64,000 nt of DNA from Streptomyces venezuelae ATCC 10712 (GTDB taxonomy: Bacteria > Actinomycetota > Actinomycetes > Streptomycetales > Streptomycetaceae), in NCBI RefSeq assembly GCF_008639165.1, contig NZ_CP029197.1, positions 3,844,001 through 3,908,000 of the forward strand. The letters are read 5' to 3'. Positions 1 to 7,001 of this stretch are shown piece after piece. Made by a program: the position numbers and the translations under genes. The notes beneath the pieces were generated by a model. The model was not told where the DNA came from. It ran no database searches and worked only from the letters and a program-made list of their open reading frames with translations. Within the stretch, counting starts at the first letter, position 1. Each line of letters starts with the position of its first letter.

Positions 1-212
1 GTGACGACGTCCTTGCCGAAGACCCGGGCGCGGCCGCCGTCGGGCCGCAGCAGGGTCGCGAGCATCTTGACGGCCGTGGTCTTGCCCGCGCCGTTGGGGC
101 CAAGGACTCCGTAGACGATTCCGGCGGGGACGCGGAGGTCGATCCCGTCGACGGCGCGGTTGCTGCCGAAGACCTTGACCAGGCCCTCGGTCTCGATGGC
201 GAGGTCGGTCAT
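1..212 (-). CDS. ABC transporter ATP-binding protein (N-terminal part only)
   Basis: The gene runs off the left edge, so only its first ~70 residues are visible. They read [20 protein letters not shown], then a complete Walker A motif GPNGAGKTT and the start of the helical region ([12 protein letters not shown]). This is the nucleotide-binding domain of an ABC transporter. The LVKVFG...AVDG...[16 protein letters not shown] pattern is typical of DrrA-type multidrug or daunorubicin-resistance ATPases, which pair with a separate membrane subunit. That subunit would lie outside the window. The ATG at 210-212 follows a GGAGGAAC ribosome-binding site. Substrate unknown. Confidence 0.85.
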   Translation of the reverse strand, partial: MTDLAIETEGLVKVFGSNRAVDGIDLRVPAGIVYGVLGPNGAGKTTAVKMLATLLRPDGGRARVFGKDVV

Positions 213-399
213 ACCGTGGTTCCTCCAGCACTCCGGGAAAGAGGGCGCTCCTCCCAGTCTGCGTCGGCCGCTCCCGTACCGCCAGGGCGCCGCGCCGCGG
301 CACCCCGACCGGCGGGGGACGGCGGCTCCCCCGCGCGGCGGAGGCGGACCGGCCCGCGGGCCGACGTGCCGGGGGGCTCCCCGGCGGGAGGCTGCTCCC

Positions 400-957
400 A
401 TGCCGAGAATCAAAGCCCTTCCCGATGTGCCCCGTTGGGCCGTCCTCGCCGCCCACGCCGTTCCGCTCGCGACCCTGCCGTCGGGCCTCTGGCGCCTGGC
501 GCTCGTCGCCGGTCTCCCGGTCACCCAGGACGCCGAACTCGGTGCCATGACGCTGGGGACGTCGGTGTACGTGGTCTCCCTGAGCGTCGTGTCCGAGCTG
601 CTCGCCCTGCTCACCCTGGGTCTTGTGCGTTCCTGGGGCGAGGTGTTCCCGCGGTGGCTGCCGTTCCTCGGCGGGCGCCGGGTGAACGCGGCCGCCGCGA
701 CCGGCGCCGCGTTCGCCGGCGTGGCCGGGCTGTGCGCGATCGCCGGCTGGGGCGCGTACGCCTCGTACGCGGGCCTCGGACCCGGCATCCCGGCGAGCCC
801 GGCGCAGGACGCCCTGCTGATCGCCTGCTACGCGCCGCTTGCGGCCTGGCCGGTGCTGCTCGCCGCGGTGGCGGTCGCGTACCACCGGCGCAGGCGCGCG
901 GCAGACGGTGGCCGTCAGTACGGCGCGGGCCGTCCGGCGGCGTCCTCGTGGGTGTAG
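400..957 (+). CDS. four-helix integral membrane protein, function unknown
   Basis: The 185-residue product begins [20 protein letters not shown]. It has about four hydrophobic segments, near residues 14-35, 50-75, 95-120 and 140-165, and a basic C-terminus ([11 protein letters not shown]). The ATG at 400 is preceded by GGGAGG at good spacing. An upstream in-frame start at 160 would add 80 low-complexity residues overlapping the divergent ABC gene, so I rejected it. The 3' end overlaps the convergent gene at 915-1319 by 43 bp. No catalytic motif is visible; it resembles uncharacterised Streptomyces membrane proteins. Confidence 0.7.
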   Translation: MPRIKALPDVPRWAVLAAHAVPLATLPSGLWRLALVAGLPVTQDAELGAMTLGTSVYVVSLSVVSELLALLTLGLVRSWGEVFPRWLPFLGGRRVNAAAATGAAFAGVAGLCAIAGWGAYASYAGLGPGIPASPAQDALLIACYAPLAAWPVLLAAVAVAYHRRRRAADGGRQYGAGRPAASSWV

Positions 958-1319
958 AAGAGGTAGTAGGCCGCGGCGACGTTGACGCCGGCGAAGGCCA
1001 GTCCGAGGCCGCTCGACGACAGGACGCTGGCGCCGGACAGGCTGAACAGGAAGCCGACCGCGATGCCCGTCAGGGAGCCCCAGGCGAGGGCGCGCAGTTC
1101 GCGCGGCAGGGCGCGGCCGAAGCGCCGCAGGACGTAGATCCCGCCGGCCAGGACCACGGCCGAGACGAGGCCCAGCCAGAGCTGTCCGAGGGTGGTGGGG
1201 CCGCCGTGGCGCGCGACGGTCGCCGCGTAGAGGCCGTACAGCACGCCGATGATGATCGGGGTGGCCAAGCCGTGCGTGCCGAACGGTTTCCGGACGGGTA
1301 TCGCTGCGTGTGCGGCCAT
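915..1319 (-). CDS. small integral membrane protein, function unknown
   Basis: This 134-residue protein starts MAAHAAIPVRKPFGTHGLAT and has four predicted membrane helices. They are around IIIGVLYGLYAATV, LWLGLVSAVVLAGGIYVL, LAWGSLTGIAVGFLFSLSGA and [18 protein letters not shown], and the C-terminus is short and charged. The start is the ATG at 1317-1319, preceded by GGAG. The gene lies downstream of ridA-like and rrf2-like genes on the same strand but 111 bp away, so it may or may not be co-transcribed. No known domain is recognised. Confidence 0.7.
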   Translation of the reverse strand: MAAHAAIPVRKPFGTHGLATPIIIGVLYGLYAATVARHGGPTTLGQLWLGLVSAVVLAGGIYVLRRFGRALPRELRALAWGSLTGIAVGFLFSLSGASVLSSSGLGLAFAGVNVAAAYYLFYTHEDAAGRPAPY

Positions 1320-1430
1320 GGCAGGAGCTCCTTCGTCTCTCGCCCCCCTGCTGCTTCCCGCACCCTCCAGGGCACACCCGCGCCCGGCGACCCGCAAGTG
1401 GATCAGGCGGGGGCCGGGCGGGCGGCGGCG

Positions 1431-1859
1431 TCAGCGGGCCGGGCGTACCGCCACGGCGTCGATCTCGAAGAGCATGCCCGGGAGGGCGAGCGCGGCGACA
1501 CCGCTCAGGGTCTGGGCGGGCAGCCGCTCACCGAAGTGGGCGTGCAGCCCCTTGCCGAGGGCCGCCAGCTTCGTCATGTCGTGGTCGACGACGTACGAGC
1601 CGAGCCGGACGACGTTCTCCAGGCCGAGGCCGACGCCTTCGAGGGCGAGCCGCAGGTTGGTGAGCGACAGCTCGACCTGGGCGGCGAAGTCGCCGGGGAC
1701 CGGCGAGCCGGTGGCGTCGGAGGCGTACTGGCCGCCGATGAAGACGAGTTCACCGGGGGCGGAGACGGCGTGGCTGTAGCCGAAGGGGGTGGGGTCGTGG
1801 AGGGTGTCCGGGTTGGTGATGGTCCGCTGGTCGGCGGGGGTGCGGTCGGTGTCCGTCAT
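1431..1859 (-). CDS. RidA (YjgF/YER057c/UK114) family protein
   Basis: The 142-residue protein has the family's usual length and trimeric chorismate-mutase-like fold signature: a central GGQYASDATG segment, the AAQVELSLTNLRLALE helix, the NVVRLGSYVVD strand, and PAQTLSGVAALALPGMLFEIDAVAV near the C-terminus. Canonical RidA hydrolyses reactive enamine/imine intermediates and uses a conserved Arg in the final strand region. Here that segment reads PAQTLSGVAA rather than PARxxxxVxxL, so the catalytic Arg appears to be missing. This suggests one of the divergent Rid subfamilies, with unknown substrate. The ATG at 1859 has a GGAAGGA Shine-Dalgarno. It lies just downstream of an Rrf2 regulator gene, its likely controller. 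Confidence 0.85.
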   Translation of the reverse strand: MTDTDRTPADQRTITNPDTLHDPTPFGYSHAVSAPGELVFIGGQYASDATGSPVPGDFAAQVELSLTNLRLALEGVGLGLENVVRLGSYVVDHDMTKLAALGKGLHAHFGERLPAQTLSGVAALALPGMLFEIDAVAVRPAR

Positions 1860-1969
1860 GACGGGTCGTTCCTTCCGTGGAGTACGGCCACCGGAGCGGC
1901 GGCCGGGCTGAGTGCGGGCGCCCGCCGTGCGGACGGTGGCGGGGGGGCGCGACGGGGCCGGGCGCGGTC

Positions 1970-2449
1970 TCAGAGGTGGGCGAGCCAGTGGCGGAGCCGC
2001 TCGGGCGCGTCCGGCGCCTGGAGCTCGGCCCGCGCCCGGACGTCGTCCAGGGTCTGGGCCATGAGCTCCCGCCGCCAGGCCAGTTCGGCCCGGCTCATGG
2101 CTCCGGCGATGGCGCACTCGGCGGCGTACGACTCCGGCGCCGCCGCGCCGGGCCCCTGCTGCCGGATCTCGGTGCAGCGGAAGGCCTCGTCGGGGCCTTC
2201 GATCGCGGCGACGACATCCATCAGCGTGATCCGGTCCAGGGCGCGCGCCAGCCGGAAGCCGCCCTTGGGTCCGGAGACCGAGGTGACGATCCCGGCCCGG
2301 GCGAGCGCCTGGAGCTGCTTGTTCAGATAGGCGGGGGGCAGTTCGTGGTAGGCCGCGAGCCGTGCGGCGGTGACCGCCTGCCCGGATCCGATCCAGGCCA
2401 GGTTGAGGCAGCTGTGCAGCGCCCATTCCACGCCGTCGCTCATCTTCAT
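1970..2449 (-). CDS. Rrf2 family transcriptional regulator
   Basis: The 159-residue protein carries the Rrf2 winged helix: residues ~5-60 with ELPPAYLNKQLQALARAGIV as recognition region, then the wing SGPKGGFRLAR. The family motif DAFRCTEIRQ-type segment follows, here EAFRCTEIRQQGP. IscR/NsrR-type members bind an Fe-S cluster through three closely spaced Cys. Only two cysteines occur in this region, about 20 residues apart, plus C14, so a cluster is uncertain. Start is ATG 2449; a second in-frame ATG (MSDGVEW) lies 6 bp in. It precedes a RidA-family gene on the same strand, suggesting control of that gene and itself. Confidence 0.85.
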   Translation of the reverse strand: MKMSDGVEWALHSCLNLAWIGSGQAVTAARLAAYHELPPAYLNKQLQALARAGIVTSVSGPKGGFRLARALDRITLMDVVAAIEGPDEAFRCTEIRQQGPGAAAPESYAAECAIAGAMSRAELAWRRELMAQTLDDVRARAELQAPDAPERLRHWLAHL

Positions 2450-2452
2450 ATT

Positions 2453-2471
2453 CTGGACACTACATATCCAG
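2453..2471 (-). promoter_or_regulatory. candidate Rrf2 operator (inverted repeat)
   Basis: Immediately upstream of the Rrf2 start codon, CTGGA (2453-2457) and TCCAG (2467-2471) form an inverted repeat around an AT-rich centre (ACTACATA on the + strand). The AT-rich island in GC-rich DNA, 4 bp from the start, fits an autoregulatory operator overlapping a promoter. Position and symmetry are seen; the binding partner is inferred. Confidence 0.45.
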
Positions 2472-2538
2472 GATTACGAAGGCAAGGGAGATCCACCCCC
2501 TCCCGGAAGCCTCGCGACGGCCCCTCCCGGAAGCCCCG

Positions 2539-3888
2539 TTACGGCCCCTCCTCCGCCAGGGCCGCCAGCCGCTCCAGCGCCCCGTCGAGCACCGCGCGCG
2601 GCGGCGAGGCGAGCCCGACCCGGATCGCGTCCGGGGCCGTCCCCGGCCCCACCGCGAAGGCGCCGCCCGGGGTGACCGCGACCCCCGCCCGCGCGGCGGC
2701 GGCCGCCGTGAAGGTCTCCGCCCGCCACGGCGCGGGCAGTTCCCACCAGCAGTAGTACGCGTACGGCGAGGTCCGCACGGCGTGCCCGGCGAGCCGCCGC
2801 CGGACCAGGGCGTGCCGGGCCGCCGTGTCCGCCCGCTTGGCCGCGACGGCCTCGGCGACCGTGCCGTCCCCGGTCCAGCGGGTCGCGGCCGCGAGCGCGA
2901 GCCCGCCGGCCGTCCAGGCGCCGGAGCGCAGCGCCTCCGCCACGGCCGCCCGCAGCCTGCCGGGCACCACCAGGTAGCCGACGGTCAGTCCGGGGGCGAG
3001 CCGCTTGGAGAGGCTGTCGACGAGGAGGACCCGCTCGGGGGCGTGCGCGGCGAGCGGGGCGGGCGCGTCCGGCACCAGGAAGGCCCAGGTGGTGTCCTCG
3101 ACGGCCGTCAGGTCCAGCTGCCGGAGCAGCTCGGCGAGTGCGCTCCGGCGTGCCTCGCCGGTGACGGTGGAGAGCGGGTTGTGCAGGGTCGGCTGGAGGT
3201 AGACGGCGGCCAGCGGCGCCGCCCGGTGGGCCGCCGCGAGCGCCTCGGGCCGTACCCCATCGGTGTCCAGGGCGAGCGGCACCAGCCGGATGCCGAGCCG
3301 CTCCGCCACCGCTTTGACCAGGGGATACGTGAGCGCCTCGACGCCCAGTCGGCCGCCGGGCGGCACGAGGGCGGAGAGTGCGGCGGCGATGGCCTGCCGG
3401 CCGTTCCCGGCGAAGAGGACGCCGTCCGGGTCCGGCGCCCAGCCGGGCCTGGCGAGGACGGCCGCCGCCGCCTCGCGGGCCTGCGGGGTGCCGGTCGCGG
3501 CGGCGGGCCGGGGGACGGCCTCGGCCAGCACGTCGGGCCGGGCGAGGGCGGCGAGCGCCCGAGCCATCAGCTCCGACTGGCCGTCGAAGACCGGGTAGTT
3601 GAGCTGGAGGTCGACGGGGGCGGCGCCGGTCGCCTCGGCGAGCGCGGGCCCGGGCAGCGGGGGTGCGGCCCGGACGAAGGTGCCGCGTCCGACCTCGCCG
3701 ACGACGATGCCGCGCCGGGCGAGTTCCCCGTACACGCGGATCGCGGTGGAGTTCGCGATGGCGTGGCGGCGGGCGAAGACCCGCTGCGGCGGCAGCCGGT
3801 CGCCGGGCTTCAGCCGTCCGTCGCGGACGGCCGCCTCGACCCGGTCGGCGATCCTCCGGTACTCCTCCACGCCGGCCCCCTCCACCAT
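2539..3888 (-). CDS. MocR-type GntR regulator with aminotransferase domain
   Basis: This 449-residue protein has an N-terminal GntR winged helix (residues ~5-75; RLPPQRVFARRHAIANSTAI, wing EVGRGTFV). A long class I aminotransferase-like domain follows, with the PLP-lysine motif VDSLSKRLAPGLTVGYL and a C-terminal VAVTPGGAFAVG segment. MocR proteins normally sense PLP adducts of amines or amino acids and activate a divergent gene. The neighbour here is a divergent alpha/beta-hydrolase whose promoter shares direct repeats with this gene's start. Length is normal for the family. The start is the ATG at 3888. Confidence 0.88.
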   Translation of the reverse strand: MVEGAGVEEYRRIADRVEAAVRDGRLKPGDRLPPQRVFARRHAIANSTAIRVYGELARRGIVVGEVGRGTFVRAAPPLPGPALAEATGAAPVDLQLNYPVFDGQSELMARALAALARPDVLAEAVPRPAAATGTPQAREAAAAVLARPGWAPDPDGVLFAGNGRQAIAAALSALVPPGGRLGVEALTYPLVKAVAERLGIRLVPLALDTDGVRPEALAAAHRAAPLAAVYLQPTLHNPLSTVTGEARRSALAELLRQLDLTAVEDTTWAFLVPDAPAPLAAHAPERVLLVDSLSKRLAPGLTVGYLVVPGRLRAAVAEALRSGAWTAGGLALAAATRWTGDGTVAEAVAAKRADTAARHALVRRRLAGHAVRTSPYAYYCWWELPAPWRAETFTAAAAARAGVAVTPGGAFAVGPGTAPDAIRVGLASPPRAVLDGALERLAALAEEGP

Positions 3889-3946
3889 TGCACCGAGAGC
3901 AAAGATCTTATTGCACCGAGGAGTTCGGGCTGCCTAGCCTGCGGAC
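3887..3946. promoter_or_regulatory. divergent promoter with MocR-type direct repeats
   Basis: The 11-mer ATTGCACCGAG occurs twice in direct orientation, at 3887-3897 and 3910-3920, with a 23-bp period (about two helical turns). That is the arrangement known for MocR/GabR-type operators. The second copy supplies TTGCAC (3911-3916), a good -35 for the + strand gene. After 18 bp comes TAGCCT (3935-3940), and the ATG at 3947 falls at the expected start point, so the hydrolase mRNA is probably leaderless. The first copy overlaps the regulator's own start codon. Confidence 0.6.
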
Positions 3947-4753
3947 ATGCACGTCATGCGCACCGCCACCACCGAGATCGGCTACGCGGACCAGGGCACG
4001 GGCCCCGCCCTCCTCCTCGTCCACGGGCACCCCTTCGACCACACCATGTGGCAGCCCCAGCTCGACCACTTCTCCCGCACCCACCGGGTCATCGCCCCCG
4101 ACCTGCGCGGCTACGGCGCCACACCGCTCGGCGCGCACCCCCACTCCACCGACCTCGGCGTCTTCGCTGAGGACCTCATCGACCTCCTCGACGAGCTCGG
4201 CATCGACACCTGCGTCCTCGCCGGGCTCTCCATGGGCGGGCAGATCGCCATGGAGCTCTACCGCCGCCACCCGGAGCGCGTCCGGGGCCTCGTCCTCGCC
4301 GACACCTTCCCCACCGCCGAGACCGAGGAGGGCAAGGCCGCCCGGAACGCCATGGCCGACCGGCTGCTCGCCGGCGGCGCCCGGGCCATGCGCGGATACG
4401 CCGACGAGGTGCTGGACCGGATGGTCGCCCCGTACAACACCCACGCAGCCCCGCACGTCCACCGCATGATGTGCGCCACCGACCCGGCCGGCGCGGCCGC
4501 CGCGCTGCGCGGCCGGGCCGAGCGCCCCGACTACCGGCGGACGCTGACCACCGTCCCGTTCCCCGCGCTCGTCGTGGTCGGCCGGGACGACACGTACACC
4601 CCGGTCACCGACGCGGAGGACATGCACGCGCTCCTCCCCGTGGCCACCCTCGCGATCATCGAGAAGGCCGCTCACCTGCCCAACCTGGAGCGGCCCGAGG
4701 AGTTCAACGCCGTACTGGAGAACTACCTCCGCTCACTCGTACGGCCCAACTGA
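3947..4753 (+). CDS. alpha/beta-fold hydrolase
   Basis: The 268-residue protein has the classical fold: oxyanion loop HGHPFDHTMW (residues 27-35), PDLRGYG (51-57), nucleophile elbow GLSMGG with Ser95, acid Asp215 in GRDDTYTP, and catalytic His243 in AAHLPN. These make an intact Ser-Asp-His triad. Members act as esterases, lactonases or C-C bond hydrolases on small cytosolic substrates; nothing fixes the substrate here. The gene is divergent from a MocR regulator, suggesting induction by an amine or amino-acid-derived signal. No ribosome-binding site precedes the ATG, consistent with a leaderless transcript. Confidence 0.88.
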   Translation: MHVMRTATTEIGYADQGTGPALLLVHGHPFDHTMWQPQLDHFSRTHRVIAPDLRGYGATPLGAHPHSTDLGVFAEDLIDLLDELGIDTCVLAGLSMGGQIAMELYRRHPERVRGLVLADTFPTAETEEGKAARNAMADRLLAGGARAMRGYADEVLDRMVAPYNTHAAPHVHRMMCATDPAGAAAALRGRAERPDYRRTLTTVPFPALVVVGRDDTYTPVTDAEDMHALLPVATLAIIEKAAHLPNLERPEEFNAVLENYLRSLVRPN

Positions 4754-4790
4754 AAGTTCGGAACCGCACGAACGCTCCCACGATGGGGCC

Positions 4791-5225
4791 ATGAGCCAGA
4801 ACACGGCACCACAGCGCACCCCCAAGCCCTCGTCCGCCGGCGCCTGGGCGGCCGGCGGCACCCTCTTCGCCGGCGTCCTGATGCTGGTCACCGGCTTCAT
4901 GGACATCTTCCAGGGCATCGCCGGCATCGCCGAGGACGACGTCTACACCCGCGTCGGCGACTACGTCTTCAAGTTCAACCTCACCACCTGGGGCTGGATC
5001 CACCTCATCCTCGGCGTCATCGTCGCGATCGCCGGATACGGCATCCTCAAGGGCGCCGAATGGGGCCGGGTCGCCGGCATCGCCCTCGCCTCCCTCAACG
5101 TCCTCTTCCAGTTCCTCTTCCTGCCCTACCAGCCGTGGTGGGCCCTGTTCTCGATGGCCATCTCGGTCTTCGTGATCTGGGCGCTGGCCACCGACGAGGC
5201 GTACGGCCGCCACGAGAAGTTCTGA
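4791..5225 (+). CDS. DUF7144-type integral membrane protein
   Basis: The 144-residue protein has four membrane helices (around residues 18-38, 62-82, 90-108, 115-135) and the recurrent pattern GAWAAGGTLFAGVLMLVTGFMDIFQGIAGI...WGWIHLILG. This matches the abundant actinobacterial family annotated as DUF7144 or 'hypothetical membrane protein', of unknown role. No ribosome-binding site is obvious. Upstream, GGAAC (4760-4764), a 16-bp spacer and CGAT (4781-4784) resemble an ECF-sigma promoter, ending 6 bp before the ATG. I regard that as weak evidence. Confidence 0.75.
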   Translation: MSQNTAPQRTPKPSSAGAWAAGGTLFAGVLMLVTGFMDIFQGIAGIAEDDVYTRVGDYVFKFNLTTWGWIHLILGVIVAIAGYGILKGAEWGRVAGIALASLNVLFQFLFLPYQPWWALFSMAISVFVIWALATDEAYGRHEKF

Positions 5226-5234
5226 GGGGCGCCG

Positions 5235-5672
5235 ATGAGACGCACCACGGCGGCGGCCCTGTCCCTCGCCGCCGGCACCGCGCTCACCCTCGGCCTCACC
5301 GGCTGCGACACCGCCAAGGACACGGCGGGCGACATCTTCTCCTCGGCGACGGCGGCCGTCGCCTCCGCCGCCGAGCAGAAGATGAACGAGGTCAAGGACG
5401 GGGTCAACGCCGCCGGCGACGTGAGCGCGGGACCGACCGCCACCGACGGCGACCGGACCGTCGCCCCGATCACCGCGACCAACCCCAAGGACGCGGCCGC
5501 CGACTACACGATCATGGTCACCTTCCGGGACGCGGACGGGAACTTCCTCGACTCGGTCGTCCTGAACATCGACGGCGTCCCGCCCGGACAGTCCAAAACC
5601 GGTACGGCACGCAGCAATCGGAGCCTCTCGGGCCAACCCAAGGCAGAGATCACCCAGGCCCTGCGACACTGA
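5235..5672 (+). CDS. putative lipoprotein with C-terminal beta-domain
   Basis: The 145-residue protein has a short basic start (MRRTT), a hydrophobic stretch, and a lipobox LTGC with Cys24, so it should be lipidated and exported. The mature part has a helical region (~30-60: SSATAAVASAAEQKMNEVKD). A beta-rich domain of FxLYD style follows (ADYTIMVTFRDADGNFLDSVVLNIDGVPPGQS), with the acidic-to-Gly-Gln pattern seen in extracellular binding modules. It lies 9 bp after the preceding membrane-protein gene with GGGGC before the ATG, so the two may be co-transcribed. Ligand unknown. Confidence 0.75.
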   Translation: MRRTTAAALSLAAGTALTLGLTGCDTAKDTAGDIFSSATAAVASAAEQKMNEVKDGVNAAGDVSAGPTATDGDRTVAPITATNPKDAAADYTIMVTFRDADGNFLDSVVLNIDGVPPGQSKTGTARSNRSLSGQPKAEITQALRH

Positions 5673-5676
5673 GGAC

Positions 5677-6714
5677 GTGGACCGAGTCCTAGCCGCCGAG
5701 CATGCCGCCGAGCCCGTGAACGACAGCCCCGTCCCCCCGGCCCCCGAGCCGCCCCTGCGGCCCAGGCACCGCGTCACGGCCTGGGCCGCGGGGCTGCTCC
5801 TGATCGTCCCGGCCGTCACCGCCGCCTGCCGCGCCCTGGACACCGACGCCGTCACCCCGGTCCCCCAACTGCTCTCGTTCCTCCCCTGGCTGACGGTCCC
5901 CGCCGGCCTCGGCGTACTCCTCGCCGCGGCCGCCCGCCGCCGCGGCCTCACCTACCTGGCGGTCCTCGTCCTCGGCGCCACCGCCTGGAGCTCCGTCCCC
6001 TACATGCCGCAGACCGTCATCCCGTACGGGCTGCCGCTCGCCCGGGTCAAGGTCATCGCGGCGAACGTCGAGTTCGGCGAGGGGACGCGGGCGCTCATCG
6101 ACGTCATCCGGCGCGAACGCCCCCAGATCGCCTTCGTCTCCGAATGCGACCGCGCCTGCCGCACCGCACTGACCTCGGCCTTCGCCGACTCGCACCCGTA
6201 CTACGCCTCCGTCGAGGGCGAAGGCTCCACCGGCTCGATCGTGCTCAGCGGCTACCCGCTGCGCGACTGGCGGATGATCCCCGCCGCCATGGGCATGCCG
6301 GGCGCCACGGCGGACATCGCCGGCGTCCCCGTCCGGCTCCAGCTCGCCCACCCCCTGCCGCCGCTGCCCGGCCAGGTCCACCTGTGGAAACGCGAACTCG
6401 GCCGCGTCCAGGACTACGCCGCGACCGCCGCCCGCACCCCCGGCCCGACCCTGATCGCGGGCGACTTCAACGCCTCCCAGGACCACGCCGCCTTCCGCCA
6501 CATCCTCGCCGCGGGCGGCCTCCAGGACGCCGCCCGGCGCGCCGAGGCCAGCCGCACGCCGACCTGGCCCACGGAGGGCCCCCTCCCCCCGTACGTGCAG
6601 ATCGACCACGTCCTCGTCCGCGACTTCACCGTCCGCGAGGTCCGCTTCCCCGCCCTCGCCGGCTCCGACCACCGGGCCGTCCTCGCCGATCTCGACCTGC
6701 GCGGGCCGCGCTGA
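5677..6714 (+). CDS. endonuclease/exonuclease/phosphatase family membrane protein
   Basis: The protein has up to 345 residues. Three hydrophobic segments (~35-52, 65-82, 88-108) precede an EEP catalytic domain. The domain contains VIAANVEFGEG, FVSECDR, the metal/catalytic block LIAGDFNAS, QIDHVLV, and the final GSDHRAV with the catalytic His. EEP enzymes hydrolyse phosphodiesters in nucleic acids, phospholipids or inositol phosphates. Membrane anchoring with an extracytoplasmic domain suggests a surface DNase or phosphodiesterase. The GTG at 5677 is poorly supported because GAGGA is only 2 nt away. A second GTG at 5716 is an alternative. Confidence 0.8.
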   Translation: MDRVLAAEHAAEPVNDSPVPPAPEPPLRPRHRVTAWAAGLLLIVPAVTAACRALDTDAVTPVPQLLSFLPWLTVPAGLGVLLAAAARRRGLTYLAVLVLGATAWSSVPYMPQTVIPYGLPLARVKVIAANVEFGEGTRALIDVIRRERPQIAFVSECDRACRTALTSAFADSHPYYASVEGEGSTGSIVLSGYPLRDWRMIPAAMGMPGATADIAGVPVRLQLAHPLPPLPGQVHLWKRELGRVQDYAATAARTPGPTLIAGDFNASQDHAAFRHILAAGGLQDAARRAEASRTPTWPTEGPLPPYVQIDHVLVRDFTVREVRFPALAGSDHRAVLADLDLRGPR

Positions 6715-6732
6715 TCGGCCACGCTTGAGGAC

Positions 6733-6969
6733 ATGGAGAACGACGAGATCCTGGACGACATCGGCGCCCTCGTCGAGGAGGAGCGCGCCCTCCGGCAGCG
6801 CACGGGCGGCCTCCTCCCGGAGGAACGCGCCCGCCTCGCGGAACTGGAGGTCCGACTGGACCAGTGCTGGGACCTGCTGCGGCAGCGGAGGGCGAAGGCG
6901 GAGTTCGGCGAGGACCCGGACACGGCCACCCTCCGGCCGGCCACGGAGGTCGAGTCCTACCGCAACTGA
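6733..6969 (+). CDS. DUF2630 family protein
   Basis: The 78-residue, highly charged, all-helical protein matches the actinobacterial DUF2630 family in length and motifs: IGALVEEERALR near the N-terminus, LLPEERARLAELEVRLDQCWDLLRQRRA in the middle, and the ending RPATEVESYRN. Its function is unknown. It is cytosolic and likely a small coiled-coil. It has its own ATG with GAGGA immediately upstream, and follows the EEP gene by 18 bp. Confidence 0.88.
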   Translation: MENDEILDDIGALVEEERALRQRTGGLLPEERARLAELEVRLDQCWDLLRQRRAKAEFGEDPDTATLRPATEVESYRN

Positions 6970-7001
6970 CCGGGGCCAGGCGGGGACAGTACGTTGGCCG
7001 T
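6966..7001 (+). promoter_or_regulatory. candidate leaderless promoter of the FUSC gene
   Basis: CTGACC (6966-6971), an 18-bp spacer and TACGTT (6990-6995) resemble a -35/-10 pair, with the ATG at 7002 exactly where transcription should begin. No Shine-Dalgarno precedes the ATG. The -35 overlaps the stop codon of the DUF2630 gene. Confidence 0.4.
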
